In this document: one piece after another, positions 13,380 through 28,300 of the stretch
Numbering within the stretch: the first letter of the stretch is position 1
How the letters are laid out: the number at the start of each line of letters is the position of its first letter
Assembly (NCBI GenBank): GCA_014338405.1
Contig: JTDE01001552.1
Span: forward strand, 36,836-100,835
Direction of reading: 5' to 3'
DNA from: Paragonimus skrjabini miyazakii
Lineage: Eukaryota; Platyhelminthes; Trematoda; Plagiorchiida; Troglotrematidae
Length of the DNA: 64,000 nucleotides
The notes under the pieces: model-generated
Database searches by the model: none
What the model was told of the DNA's origin: nothing
The model's input: the letters and a program-made list of their open reading frames with translations, nothing else
Translations under genes and position numbers: made by a program

Positions 13380-16300
13380 CCATATAAACTGAGTACATAG
13401 CTACGAACCAATATGAGATGATGCACTGGTAATGTTCGCCAGCTATTTCGTGAAAAAAACAGGCGACAATTAATGCTTGGGATCGGCTAATAAGATGGCG
13501 AGCAGAGCCATGCGGACGTACATACCGTACTCCGCCTGTCGGAAATAGGCTGCCCGAGGGTCAGAATCGAAACTTGGGCTTATCTCGCCAACACGAGGCA
13601 ACGGGTGCATGACTATCATGCCAGATTTTTTGGCGAGCGTCATCAGCTCAGGGGTAATTACAAACTGACCAGTGGTCATCGCGTCAGAGGTGCGAATACG
13701 TTCCGCCTGTACGCGGGTCATGTAGAGAACATCTGTGTCCGGTAGTGCTGCAGCCAAGCTGAAAATAGAAAATGGGGAAGTTATGATTAAGTGTGTTAAC
13801 ACGCATAAAGTGCTACGGTACAGTTGCAATTAGCGTCACATCATTTTGGCAAGCAAAAAACGGTATACGGTAGCCTGTAATAATATCAAATGGTGTCAAC
13901 ATTTCGCTCATTATGTACATTAAATGCTTATTAAAGGGCTAAACGAGCGACTGCAAACAGGCAAAATACTACCAGTTATTTAGTGAGCAACAGTCGTTCA
14001 GCATTAAAGGCGAATTGGGTAAGCGTCTGAAAATTTAATAACTAATGAACAGGGAAACAAAGTAGGTTGGAAATTTGATAATTGTTGCTATGACAACAAG
14101 CTATTGACTTTGAACTCAAAAAATGTCCTATAAGATTTGAAACAACAATGGACGATGCACAACAAAAAATACATCTTTGTGGATAAAGCAATAAAATCAA
14201 AGTGGCCGCCTGTCATGCTCAGATGGAGGAGGAGCGAGTGTTTGATGAATGCAACAGATTTTCATCGCACGATGAGGATGAAATATATGAACATAGAAAC
14301 TATCTATTGCAGATTGATGCTCTTATTTCGCATTTACTATGGAAGACTTTAATTTTTCGACTGAAACGATCTTGTTTTAGTTGTTCACATGTATGATGCA
14401 CATGTTCCTTATCTATCCATGCATACTGAAAAGGTTTCGTCGTATTTTCGAATTTGCTGCTTTGTTTACGGTAGGGCCGCTGCTATGCACCTGGACAGAA
14501 ATATACTATCATTAGTGATTCAAACTGCCACTCTGACCTCGATGCTAAACAGTTTACGGCCGAAACGACTGCGCACAAGAAAAAGATTGAGTAACACTGG
14601 CGTCACCGCCAATCAAGTGTCATAAACAGCAGCATTCTGTCTGGTGAACTTATTTGTTCTAGACTCAGTCAACAATATACCGCTCCAAATGTGACTCACG
14701 CATGGAAGAAATTTTTGGGGACCCCTTTTAGGCAAACAAACATCCAAAAGACGTTCCTTCGCAACAGAAAGGAAAACATGTTTTACTAGAAAAATGTCAC
14801 AAGTTTACGAGCTAATAATGTGCAACATCCTGTAGTAAACAGTAAACAATATAGCAGTCAATGCGTAAAGTGCCGTCATCACACATGAACGCATAACAAG
14901 GAAGTTGTTCAGAAGGTTCGATCCACACAAACAAACAGATCAGGCAATGTTGAAAAAACACCAATAACAACGCTAATCTAATGTACCTGGTTCACATATT
15001 TACTATTTACCACGTCAATTTGATAAAACAAAAGAGGTAATATTGAGGGCAACAGTAACAAAAGAACCCAACAACACTATTAAAAATACACATTTTGTTG
15101 CGGATCTCCTCCACCCCGCAGTTTAAACGTATACCAACTATTACTGCTAGTCAGTCTGTCTATACCAAATACACCGTTCTTGTGAGACAAGATGGGTAGT
15201 TCTAACAAGGCACCATTTATTTGACAGTATTTGAGAGCATCATTCGAAATGCAGAAATCAGGTACTGATGAAATCCTATACGCTCAACTGAGATCAACTA
15301 TTCAATCAACGTATTTCGAGCAACTCATTTAATCTACGGAGTTTTTTGAAATTCGCTCTAAGCGTGCCAGATGTTGCATTCTGGCTACTGGCAAAGCAAC
15401 CGCGATCCGTTCGTTGGACACCTCGATATGTACACGGAAAAAGTTGGGAACGACAAGGATTGCTATAGTAGCCCATCGATAAACTCGAGTGTGTATGATT
15501 TAACTGTCCCGTAACATGCACTTTCGTTTGGGAGTAATATAGCACGACTCATACGCCTGGGAACTAAAGAGCAGGTCTCAACGCCAGGAAGACGAGGTAC
15601 CAGAAGCGACCATTGAGAACTTGTATACACACTATGTGTAACGTGTCACCGAAGATTATGACGATGCACTGCAGTCAACGGATGAGGATACATGCGAGTC
15701 ATGCGAAATAGTATTCGCGTTCGTTCCGTATTTTCGCATAACTTGTACTGGATTTCCTGCAACAGACGGTATATTGTTGACTGAGTCTAGAACAAACAAG
15801 TTCACCAGACAGAATGCTGCTGTTTATGACACTTGATTGGCGGTGACGCCAGTGTTACGTCTTTTGCGGTCACGACAATAACCACACCAAAAGTAAAGCT
15901 TTCGATATACAATTGCTGAACACTTCCTCAGCCCACCAACTAGGCGCAAATGCAACTCTTATTATCGTCTGTTCTCTTGAAAATGGTGTGCCATTAAATG
16001 CCTCACACATCTACCCTTATCCTGGCAGCTTAAGTCTATGCAACTCCTGCTAGATCGAGGAAGAATCCCTGAGCAGCATCTTAGCTCCATACTTCTTGAG
16101 AACAAAAAAATTATTCAAAATTGGTCAGTACATTTTGCAATCAAAAGCGATAACACAATGATGGCCAAGCAACAAACAGTTTTAAGTGAACCTCCGATTA
16201 GCGTTCAGATAGTCCTCCTGAATGATCAACTCATCATATTGTCCTGAATACAACAGCGTCTGTTAGAAGTCTATGAAAGTAATGCAAAAGCAAAGTGTTT

Positions 16301-19300
16301 GCAGCCTGGCAGAATGATCGATGTGGATGAATGTGAGTGGTTTTCGCCATGTGTTATGTGGTGCCAAAATGTCCGTTCTTTCGCGATTTACCTGTGTCGA
16401 TTCGAACTAGTATATCCAAAAGATACCAACTGTCTATCTGCTAAGTTATATTTGATTGTGTGTAAGATAGGCCAGTCACTGTGTACTGAGGATGGGTGAA
16501 TCTTCCATCTATTAATTCATTACCCACAACCATCTCTCCTTCAGCTTCACTACACCTCAAACTAACAACCTTATTTTGTTTCATACGTTTTCGACTTTTC
16601 AGTCATCGTCGCTTGAAATCCAAATTTTCCTCCATTAATCACCCAATCAGTAAACTATTCACAGTTAAGTGGGCAACGCGGCAAACACATTTTAGTGAAC
16701 CTCGTAATTGTCGTTTACAGTTTCGCGACAGGCCCAGTTTTCTTCATTTACTCTCACTTTGCATACGTCACCTGTGTCAATACTCGCCAACTACGGTGTG
16801 GTTGCCAGCTGTTTGTCCATTTGTCAAAATAAACTTACACTTTTAATATTAATGCCGTGCAGTTTTCTTAGTCGAACATTAAAAACATCGAGCACTACTG
16901 TTCGCCTGTGTCGTGTGACCAAAGCAGCCAAAGTTTTTGGCCGGAGTCAGTTAAAGGCGGGGTAGTGAAAGCTGTAGGGAAGCTGTCTTGCTGATGACGT
17001 CTTACTTTCACCTACAACTTGGTTGTTTGTTTGCAAGATGTAGGCACCTTGATGTTGAAGGTATGAATATAGACGTAGCTAATTTTAATAGCTAGGTCCC
17101 ATTCCGTCCCCTTTTTTTTTCTCATACAAGGTTTGCTTTTTTTCTTCTTCATGGTTGTCTGACAGTTAGGCATTATCGTTAACCACTGATGTACTGCTGT
17201 CTATGATGATGATGATGATGATGATAACACCTAAAGGCTTCTACCTGAGGCTTGATAAATTGAACATGGCTACATAAGAAGTTGATAAATCCTAGGTAAG
17301 TAGCAATCTTTTGGAAATAAGTCAACTGGATTTTATTTTCGCAGATAAAGTATTTTAAAGTGATATTGCTTCCGAACAGAGTGGTATCCTAGAGCCCGCA
17401 GTAGCGCATCGGCAACGGCATTCCCTTAACAACCGCACGGTCATGGGGTCGAGTCCAGGTAGCCACAATTGCTCCCATAGTTTAACAATATCCAATCCAT
17501 GTGATATCAAAGCTGGAAATGTAACTTAATATAGAAGTCCAGCGGATTCGTCAAGTTGGTGAGGAGCTATGCTACGAGATGAGTATATACAAACGTTTTC
17601 ACTGTCAAAAATTATTTATGCATCTGACGTTGGCCCTCAGCACAACTTTTGGTAAGTGTTCAAGACAGAACTGCACACCTATCATATACAGCCAATTCAT
17701 TCATACATCCACAAATCATCGCGAGCCCGACGCGAATGCTCGAGCCGCCGTTTACTGCAACAGGAATTAGGAACGCTTCCGAAGAAGAGAAATATCAATG
17801 GATAAGGTAGACAACAGTGGATCAAACGAGACAAAATAGGGGCAACGTTGTGGATGTAGACATCTCAACGATCGCGGTAATCTGTTATGTCCGACAGCAC
17901 TTGTGATCAACGATTCGAGCGATCACAGTCTCCAAAAGGGTAGGTGACATCTATCCTCTTTGCTTAAAGCAATAGTCATCAACCGCATATTTTGCAAACA
18001 TGTCGTTGCCTGACAGCCTAATGGTTTCATCTAACTACCAGTGAGTACTGTTTCGTGAAGTGGATACCCAGCAGGCATACGGAATGTCCAATCCATCCAC
18101 CGCAGACTGTGTAGGTAGATGTACGACTGAGTTTCGTACTGGGTTGTTCTCCGACCTTAGATGATATACGTTTCATCACTGGAGGAGGGGACATCACCAA
18201 TGCGTAAGAGCTCGAGCGCACAGGGTTGAGCGGTACGGTTGGCGGAAGTCGGTGGACGTCCATTTCTACAAACAACTGGGATGACCTTTTGACCCGAAAT
18301 CTGATTCGGTACCTCCGGTTGTCACTACACTTTTGGCCCGATCGGTCGCACTTGGTCCTTGACTGTTTGACCTTGGGGCTGATTGGTTGCTTATCGTCGT
18401 TTTGAACTTGGACCGGGTCAGCTTCATCTTCCTTTAAATTTCTACATGAGTGATTGCCTACTGTTGATCTTAAAACATTATGTAGATGTTCATTCCGTTT
18501 AGTTAAGCGATGGTGTTTGGTTGTGGCCGCGTTTGTGTCTCCACAAGTCCTGTTTTCGCATTGTCCCGTAGATTTTGTTCAATTCAACGTGTCTATCTGT
18601 CAAACCGGTTAACGAGCAGGAGGCTTCCAGAAATTATTTTGTGTGTTTGGTGTTTGCTTGGGCAAGGAACTCTCTGGCGTCCAAGTTGCACGTATGTCCA
18701 GTTCAGTTTTTGCGGACGGAGATAAGCGGAAAATAGTTCTCTTGAAGTCTAATCCATGTTAATGTGTCGCGTAGACAGCTTGTGTCTGGTTGGTTTGACG
18801 TAACGTTTGCCGTGGTTGTCACAACTGATTTCGGACATTACGTTTCTTTCATTGCTTGATTTGGACAGTACATTTGTTTTCAATAGTAATCTGTGTACGG
18901 TTTCGGTTGGTTTATACCACCGTGATGTCATATGTTCCCAGAAGACTTCTAATGGTTTCCGATACGTATTTGATATGTGATAGAGCAATTCATTTCGTTC
19001 ATTTTTCTGCAGAGTTGAGGTTTCTCGCTCTTTGTACCAGGCCATGTCCATTGAAAATCCATAGATACCTGTAACGAAGAAATGCCCGGTAGGAGTACTT
19101 TTCTTTCCTCCTTCTGAGTTCCGTGGTACTGCAAAGTGTTTCTGAGCTTTTAAACAGGGTTCGGATGCAGCTCCCCTAGTGGCAGTTTGGGTAGTTGCTA
19201 TGACTTATTCTATACATGTTTGTTTTCGATAAACGGGCTATTCTGGTGTTCCATCAGATTTTCGGTTGACCAAAACGTCCGAGAAAGGCAGCTTCATGGT

Positions 19301-22300
19301 GAATTTGATATCGTTGAAAACGTTGTTGAATAGCCTGTATGTCTTCTGTATTTCGGAACGCTTGAGTTTCACCGATGGATTGTGTGCCTGAAGAATGTGT
19401 ATCGGCGAAAGGCCGCATCGCTCACGTGATTAACTCACACGATGAGGGTTGACTGACAGAGACAACAATGATCAAACACAACAGGTCCGCCGATAACCTC
19501 GTTGCGAACACGCCACGTTTTCAATCCAAAAATCAAATTGGATCGTATATAAACATTACGTACCCTTCCTTTCAGCAACAACCGGGCGGTTTTTTTCGAG
19601 GCCACAAACTGATTAGCTTAGCTACTATCGCTGATACTCCATCAACGATATTATCAGCTGAGATGATAGTGTTATACAAGTATGTGAAACCGCCCATAGT
19701 CCAAGCGGACCAGTTGCAGTATTGAAATGGGAATGCCCGGTCCTGAGGCGACACTGCACTTTGAAAGTCCACAACATACCAGTTCGGCCACTTATCCTTT
19801 TTCACTGTGATCTGCGTGTCTTCGGCAAACGGTCTAGACAGGACTGGCTAAATATACCTATCTTTTTATTCAGCAATACATGTTTATTCATACGCATTAC
19901 GTAACGTCTCTACACTGTTGTACCCGATTATCAACCGTCCTTTTTCTGCACACCGAGGCCACTAAAATGTTAAATCCAATTCCGCTTGTAGTATTCCCAT
20001 TTAAATGTAATCCTAAAACATAAACGGTATAAACAAACAACAGTCTACAACTAAATGAATGTCAATACACTTTTCATTTTACATGGAGGGTGTTCAGAGT
20101 ACAGAGTATACCCTTTAGCCGTGACTCCATAACTAATGAAAAACGGTCAGAAAATACGCTAAGCATCCACTGTTGGATAAATAAAAAAATTGTTTTCAGG
20201 TTTCGCCAGATTTCGGCCAGACATAAAAAAACGGGTTGCCATGCCAAACACAGAATCCTATAGGCAAACAGTGTTTGTTCTACGTCAACCTCTTAATAAA
20301 CCAACCTGGGTACTTCCTCTTGAGGGATACCTCGCGCGGCCACATACTGTTTCACGTCTTCAGGCATACGTAGTTCGTCACAATGAGTCACATAACGAAG
20401 TTTGACGTTGTACAGACAAAGTAGCCGTGCCAAACTATGAACTGTGCGCCCGTTGGCTAAATCACCCACCATAGTGACAGTAAGACCGTTAACCGTGCCA
20501 ATCTCCTCACGTATTGTGAACACGTCTAGGAGAGCTTGGGTCGGGTGTTCGCCGACACCATCACCTGGCAGTGAGAAATAAGTAATGACAGAATGCTGAA
20601 AAGGGTATTCAATGTGAGCGAAATAGCGGTTTAAAAAAATGAATTATCATCAATCCTGGTGTGACTGCGGCTCATAATGGCTGAAAAATGTGTGACCGTG
20701 CAGCTTAGATTGTGAATAGGAGAATAAGATGCTGCCAGTCTTCCACAACGTACATTTTCAAGCATCTGTGGTTATTAGACATCGCGAAATATTTTATCAT
20801 TCTTATGTGGAGCCATTCTTTGATCAGGACTAACCCACTATGCAGTCATCGTTTTCTGTCTACTAATTGTTTCAAGTTTCCCACGGGCGAAGAGGTTGGC
20901 GCTGGTTGCTTTGTTTAGGAAAAATGTTTCATTATGTAAAAATTACTTTCCCTATCGAAACACCAGCCTTGCTTATGATAACACCTCGGTGCAATGAAGA
21001 GTAACTTAAAACATTCTGTTGAATTTCCAGAGTTTGTCTTTTAATGTGAGAACCATGATAATTAATGGCATTTTACACTTTTTCATGACCGCTAGGAGAT
21101 TACCAGATGTGTGAAAATCTCATTTCTCCTTCTCAGTCAACGCTTACTTTTCCTTTAAAGCAATGTATATAACCGGGATCTTAAAATAAATGAGGACAAT
21201 AGTGAACATAGTTTGAAAAGGCCACAGTTGCATTCGCAAGAGTTATGTGGCTAGGTGCATGAATAATTGTTTTGCGACACAAAAGACGGACTAAGCATTA
21301 GAGCCTCGACAAACCCCACGAGCCGTGTGCTGTGATGACATGATATGGTTGGGGTCAAATTCACGATATGACCTTTGGACAAGAAGTGTCGACCAGGCTA
21401 GTGATAAACTGTCATTGTGACGTCAGATCATGTGACTGACTTTCGAGCCTAGTTGGGTACGCGTTCTCTTAAACTGCAGTTCAAACTACCATATACTGAT
21501 TTCGTCTACCATATCTGCACGGGAATTGACATGCACAATGTGATTTAGTGTCAGTTGGTCGAGCTACTTTGACTTCAAATTGGGCTCAATATTCTCAATA
21601 TTCCGTAAAAGCCGCTAGGGATAAATACAATTTAATGACTTGCAGTTATAAGGTCATTCGACAAAAACTATTTCTTGATCCCTACAGCATTTTATCAGGC
21701 GACATTCCCCGGTAAGAGACTTATAACCCTATCCTGCAGTCCTCAACAGAATCGTTGGGTGCAGTTGTAATAATTGTGTAACACGGACCTGATCTGGCAG
21801 TTTCTGGTGTTCGTAATACGTGCGACAACTACCGATAAATGAATCTGGTCTCGATTGCGTCGTAGATACAGGCCGCTCTGTGATCTTGCGCAAGCTGACT
21901 TCAACAAGTAAACAACAAATTCGTGAACAGCTGGTCAAACTCCTCTCGTCGCAGTTGTATTGATAGGACTACTACACTCCATCACCTGGCAGAATACAAA
22001 AATACCCTCAAACGACGGACACTCGTTGCAGTTTGGAGCATCCAAATAACTCGGATGTCATAGCAGAGTCCTGGAATTGTCTCATAAGGAAGGACACACC
22101 TCAGAATTTTGTCTACGCACTTAAACAACCTTGGTACCATACCCCAAAATGGAGTGAGGGTATACGGTGAATCTCCACCATCCTCTAGTACCATACGTAG
22201 CGTTCATCTGGGCTGTCTGATCTTCCCCTTCTTGTTCTACCTTGTTGTCGACGGTATCCAGGAGAACTCTCTAGCGTAGAACTACGTCCAGGTGACGGGA

Positions 22301-25300
22301 TTCGAGACCGGAAGTACGCAGACGATATCGCTCCATATCATATCGATAAGCCTGTCGATTCCAGTAGATTGGATATGTCATGTAAATTCTAATCCAGCAC
22401 CTGCTGTGTCGTGCGCCCTTTGAATGACCCGGGTTAAATCGGAAGTGGTAGCCCGGTGGTTAGTTTATGATGTGGGTTCCAAGAATGAATGCCAGAGTTT
22501 GGTTTCGTGGGCGTTGTCAGTAACTAGGCTAGGGCTCTAAAGATGAAGCTTACCTACGGCTGAAGACTGTTGGAAATGACTCGGAATTGAAGATAATGTT
22601 GTCCATACGGTGAAAACTTGTGGTCCATTTAATTTTGTGTCAATTTCCGTTGATCCTTTTCTTCGGCTTGCTGTAGCGATTAGGCCTACCACATCTCGAC
22701 AGGTTCTACTGACCTACAGATTCTGCGTGTGACGTCCAGAAAGTATAGACGTCAATCAGCTTTTGGACACTGTCAGGAAAGAATGAGCTAACATTGTAGA
22801 GAAGGTAATGTCTATATCAAGAATATCCAAATACAGTTTGCAGTTCGCACACACAGCCTAATTGGGCGTGTTGCCTATACAGTAACTCATATTTCGGACA
22901 GACGTAGCTGACGTCGATAGGTGATCGATCACTCAATGAATAATGGTGACGCCTCCAAGGTCAACCTATTGATCCACCCTCGTCAACAGGATCAGCCTCA
23001 AGTTCAGGTAACCGTGCTATCACGCCCATCTATGGAGGAGGGGAAGATGCGTTAGCATTATGCATTGCTCAAGTCGGCACAAGAGAAAGAACATAGAACC
23101 AAGCTCAGAAATGACGGCCAACCGGAAGCCACCGGCTTTATGGTTTGGCCAAAACATTACATCCATGAATCAGGAAGTGTATCTTTCAGAGGACATTGAT
23201 CGATATACGCAACCAGTCCTTTCCTATTCTGTCTGTTGTTGTTGGACGTTCGGTACTAAAGGAGTCAGTGATTGTTTTCAATTTATTCTATTCAAATCCC
23301 ACAAGAACTTTAACTGCATCAACGTTACTGTGAAGCCTTTTAACAGTCGAAAATTGTGTTCGAAATGTTTCTGAAATAAATAAGTGACGCGCACATGGGT
23401 TGATAAAAGTATTGATACAATTACTTACCAGCGCTGATGATAGGCTTGTTCGTGACTGAGCTAGCGGCCGCTCGAATGGCTCCCTTGCCTGGATGGCGAA
23501 TCACAAGACAATCAGTGTAAGAGGCCAGAACGCGCAATGTGTCGGCCAGAGTTTCACCTTTTGTTAATGAACTCAGCGATTCGTTAAAATGCACAACCGA
23601 ACCACCTAATCTTTGCATAGCCACTGCAAAAGAGTTCGCGGTTCGTGTGCTAGGTTCGAAGAAAAGACTGGCCATTACCTAAAATGCATTGGATACGATT
23701 ACGATAATAACTCTGCGACAGTTGATAAACGCATGGATATAAGGTGGATAGACTAACGAATCTGCAAACAGCAGTTCACTTATACAATTACCTCACTGCA
23801 CGCAACTGCACTACTAATCCCTGGACTACTGTACATTCACATTGTGGTGCAACGCAAACGACCCAACAGCCAGAAAAAGGCCATCGTGTGAAACGGAAAA
23901 CACGAAAACAAAGCCTCTACTAAGGGTGCTTAAACCGAGAGGTCCGCGGTCACAAGGCCAACATAATGAGATCTGACTCTTATGAATCCTGTTGATAAAG
24001 AAACATCCTGGATATGAGGGCAACAAACTCACTTTTCCACAACAAACGCTGTCCGGCGACTTGTTTTTCAATACATCCTGGCGGTAGCTATGTGCCAGAT
24101 TGAACAAGCGATGAAGAGCACCCTTTGGAAAGCCTTCCATAGTTAGCAAATGTCGCCCGGAAACACCTTCTATCCACAACCCAGTTGACGCAGGCACCAC
24201 AGGGATTGACAAGGGTTGCGAAACTGAGGTCGATGCCCCGACACATGGACTGCGTAATTCGGCGGCGGTTGGGTATGAGCATTCATCCTGCTCAAAAAAG
24301 AGTAGCACATCAAGACACATCAATCAAAAAATTAACGGTAGGCCGATTCGAGTGCACTGGTTGCGGTTCATTATGTCCGGAATAGAGTATTTACGTCACG
24401 GTGCATCATACAGTGAACCTGGAACCCAGCAAAATGAAGCGAAGACTCTGACCATTGTTTGCAGCATCAGCAACGAGAAAAATTAACAAATGTGCCATAG
24501 AAGATATGAACCAGAAGAGAGGAACAATGTGGACGAGCCTTAGGGTGTGGCATGCTACCGTCCAACAAACAACTGAGAGGGCCACGAAGACTCCAATATG
24601 TCATGCACTAAGCGACAGTTAGCATGTGCGCACTACCTGGGCCCTTACTTTACATCAAGAAATGCACGTTGACAACAGTTACCCCGTTACCACGCCTTCG
24701 CTTAATCAGTCTCTGCTTCCATCTAGGCGGTGATGTTTTTAACGAACAGTCCCCGATGTGGAGTAAACGCCCAGCTAGTGCCCACATAGTAACTGATGGA
24801 ATTCGAACATTGAGCCTGCCTTGGCCCTATCAGATTCAGAAACGGAAATGTGTTTATTCATTGGTACTCGAGGCGCCACTCACTTTTCTTTACACTCATA
24901 TGTGCCGAAATGCTCTGTCTCATGTATAACTTATTGGTCCACTTGTAGCTGCGCTGGCGAAAATACCGGCAGAGTAGCCATCAGAAAAAAAAAACAGTGT
25001 GACGAACAAGCTCGTTTTTGGTTACTCATCCAAAGGTCAAATACAAAACATTTGTATGAAACAATGTTACCAGATAGAAACCAAAAAACGGGTAACAACG
25101 TGCAATTTAAATTCAACGGAAAATTATATCAACAAACGGTGTGGCAGTGGGATACGTATTGGCACAGTTGTTTGCAGACATCCTCATGGAGAGGCTTGAA
25201 AACCAGCTAGAAGTTGNNNNNNNNNNNNNNNNNNNNNNNNNNNNNNNNNNNNNNNNNNNNNNNNNNNNNNNNNNNNNNNNNNNNNNNNNNNNNNNNNNNN

Positions 25301-28300
25301 NNNNNNNNNNNNNNNNATGGATGCTATCCTATGTGCAGTTAGCGAAAATGCTAACGGATATCTTAGCCATTTTCAACTCGGCCCAGAAGAACACAATATT
25401 TACATTAGAAGTTGAACGTAACGATGAACTAGCCTTCATGGACGTACTAATCCGACATCATGCTGATAGATCTGCTCAACACAATGTTTATAGAAAAGAC
25501 CTGGAATGGGCAATATATCCATTCCAGCAGCTTTGTCCCTTTCATGTAAAAAAGAAATCTCATAAACTGTTTAACTAATAGAACCATGAGAATATGTACA
25601 CGTGTTATGATTTCCGATGAACTGTCGTTTCTACATAGTATTCTTCCAAAATGGCTACCAGGAGCAATTTGTAGGCAAGACTATACAACATCGCGAGAGA
25701 AAAGGATAAGATGTCCCTAGCTGAAAAGAAAGCAGTGCACATTTAGTTGTAATTCAAAGGTGACACGCTTACTGAAACAATAACTAAGAGACTTGAAATT
25801 ATTGTCAACAAAACATTCTATGTTGCCAAATTGCGCGTCTGTTTCAACTCGATTTCAGCCTTTTGTATACGGTTAAAGGATAAAGTACCTGTTTCGATGA
25901 CTTTGTTTTGTGTATACTCATTTACTTGTTCCTGTAGAAATGGTTATCCATGTCGCACAATTAGGAGCTTATCTAAACCTATCCGTCAGCATCATCTAGC
26001 CTGGATCAATAGCGGAGCCACTAAGACACTTATCTGCACGATTGTGGCACGTCTTATCGATTCGCACCATACCATCGACCCGGTCTCTTCTTTCCGTCCG
26101 ATTTACCGAGTCAAGGGCGGTCAATCAAAAGACCTGAGATGCCGAATCTTGGCCACTGCTGAGGCGATCGGAATCCGACTGAATAACTCACCCTTGTGCA
26201 CACAGCAGCGCTTTGTTTAGGCGTTACGGTTGCCATGGCCTACCACCCACACCATGACCGATCAAACTGCTACGGTTCCAGTTGCATCATAATTATGACG
26301 TAATTGTATCAAAACGTTGACTTCGTATCTATCGATGACGTGTTTGACCTCAATTGAACCTGTTACTTGTTATTTCCGTTTCGCCCTGACAACAATTTTT
26401 CATACAAATGTTATGTATTTGGCCTGGTGATGAATAACTGAAAACGAGCGTGTTCGCAACACCGTTTTTTTGATATCGACAAAACACAACAGTGCCCACG
26501 ACAGACGGAATAGATGACGCAACAGACGATGACAACAGAGGGTAGGAAGAGAAATGTGATCCCACCCATCACAGTGCTCAAAGGAGAAACCGGTGACGTT
26601 GTTGACCCGTTCAACTCGTTCGACGTGATGTTGGGGAATCGGAATCGAAAATTACCCAAACTTTCCGAGGCAATGTGAATCCATAATCGTATTACAGCCT
26701 CGTGTGTGTGTCCTGACCCATGACCTTTTCTGCTATATTGACGCAGTGTTTAGGCTTGTGCGCTGTTTTGATTCGGTGGGCTGTGCTGACTGCGACTTCG
26801 GTCCTTGCAGATTCAACCATGTCAGAATGGCCAAAGGGGAGCAGGCAGACAAAATGCATTTGGGCTCCCTGTGAATGATGCCGCTGTGTTGTGTTTTGTT
26901 TCGATCTGATGTTTGTTCTTCCATGGTCTGATTTAGCGTGTGACTTTTTTTCACTGCAGTGGTATTGGTCATTATGTATGTTCACCTTATAGGTGTACGG
27001 CTTTCGAGTATGGGCGCAACCAATGCAATTTGGTCGCCGCTGATAATCGATGTTGTTTCGATTGCATGTCGTCATCTGTGTGTCACTCGCTGCCTTGCGA
27101 TACAGGGTCTTGAGCCAAAGATTTTGGTTGAGGGCCTTACTCGCTCGCCAGTCTAGGTCTGGGCGTCCAGACAGTATCCAAAGCCCATAAAAACCATGTC
27201 TATACAACATAAACCAAATACCATACTGCGTCGGCCGTCGCGCGGAATAAACCGGGTCACCCTATCTGTTGCATTTGACAGGGTGGATAGGCTAAAGTAT
27301 ACTACTGTTAGACACAACCTCATATTGTCTTCTAACATGAATCCTCGAGTCTCAGCACTCCGACGACCAACCTGAGACAGGCACATGAACGCAAAACGCT
27401 CTGTGTTGAAACGTGGAATGTGTGCACGCTGTTGGATCGATACAGCGCCACCGGACGGCCAGAACGATGCACCGCACTGATCGCGATGGAACTGCCTCGC
27501 TATCGAATCGACGTAGCAGCCTTGAGCGAGACAAGGCTTGCGGACCAAGGTAAGTCGAGGGAAGCAGGTGCTAGGTACACCTTCTATTGGATAGGTTACC
27601 CGATAGTGCACCAGAGCATGGTATCTGTATTGCAGTAGCCGACCGCATCGATGCTTTGATGATAGGCGAACCGCAAGGCGTCAGCCCTCGAATCTTGTGT
27701 ATGTGCCTGCGATTCGGTCGAGGTAAGTGTGCTACATTTGTTAGTGTTTATGGTCCAGCTATGTGCCACACTGATGATACAGAGAACCAGTTCCATGATC
27801 AGATGTCCGCCACAATCGGCACCGGTCAGCACCGGTGAGTGACCGACTATGTGTTCTGGGTGACTCGAACGATCAAATCGGGCGCGACTCGGTAGCTTGG
27901 CCGGGAGTCCTCGGACCTTACGGCACTGGTTCACTCAACGAGAACGGTGATCGTTTGCTCCACCGATGTGCTACTCACGAGCTGTCTATCACAAACAACC
28001 GAATGCAGCTGCATGCGAGCGACATCATGACGTTGACTCACCCACGAAGCGGTCATCATTATTTGTTTTATTACGTGATTGTGCGGCAGCGCGACACTCG
28101 TGAAGTGCGTATCACGCGAGTGATGTGCGGCGCCGAATATAGCACCGATCATAGATTGGTCAGGACCAAAGTGTTTATCCATGAATGCAAGCATCTTTAG
28201 TAAAGATCATCCGGACACCTGCAAAAGCTGGATGTCAGACGATTAGACGACTGCGAGACGAGTGCTCCTTTGTCAGAATCAAGGACGAGTGGTGGAGGGA

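Noticed and set aside
17205..17226. Independent GAT microsatellite
   Set aside because: It is the tail of a LINE-B 3' end, as at 59785 and 63095.
23826..24323. 165-codon open frame as a standalone gene
   Set aside because: Only 24287-24033 matches CAD, with splice sites at both edges; the remainder is intron.
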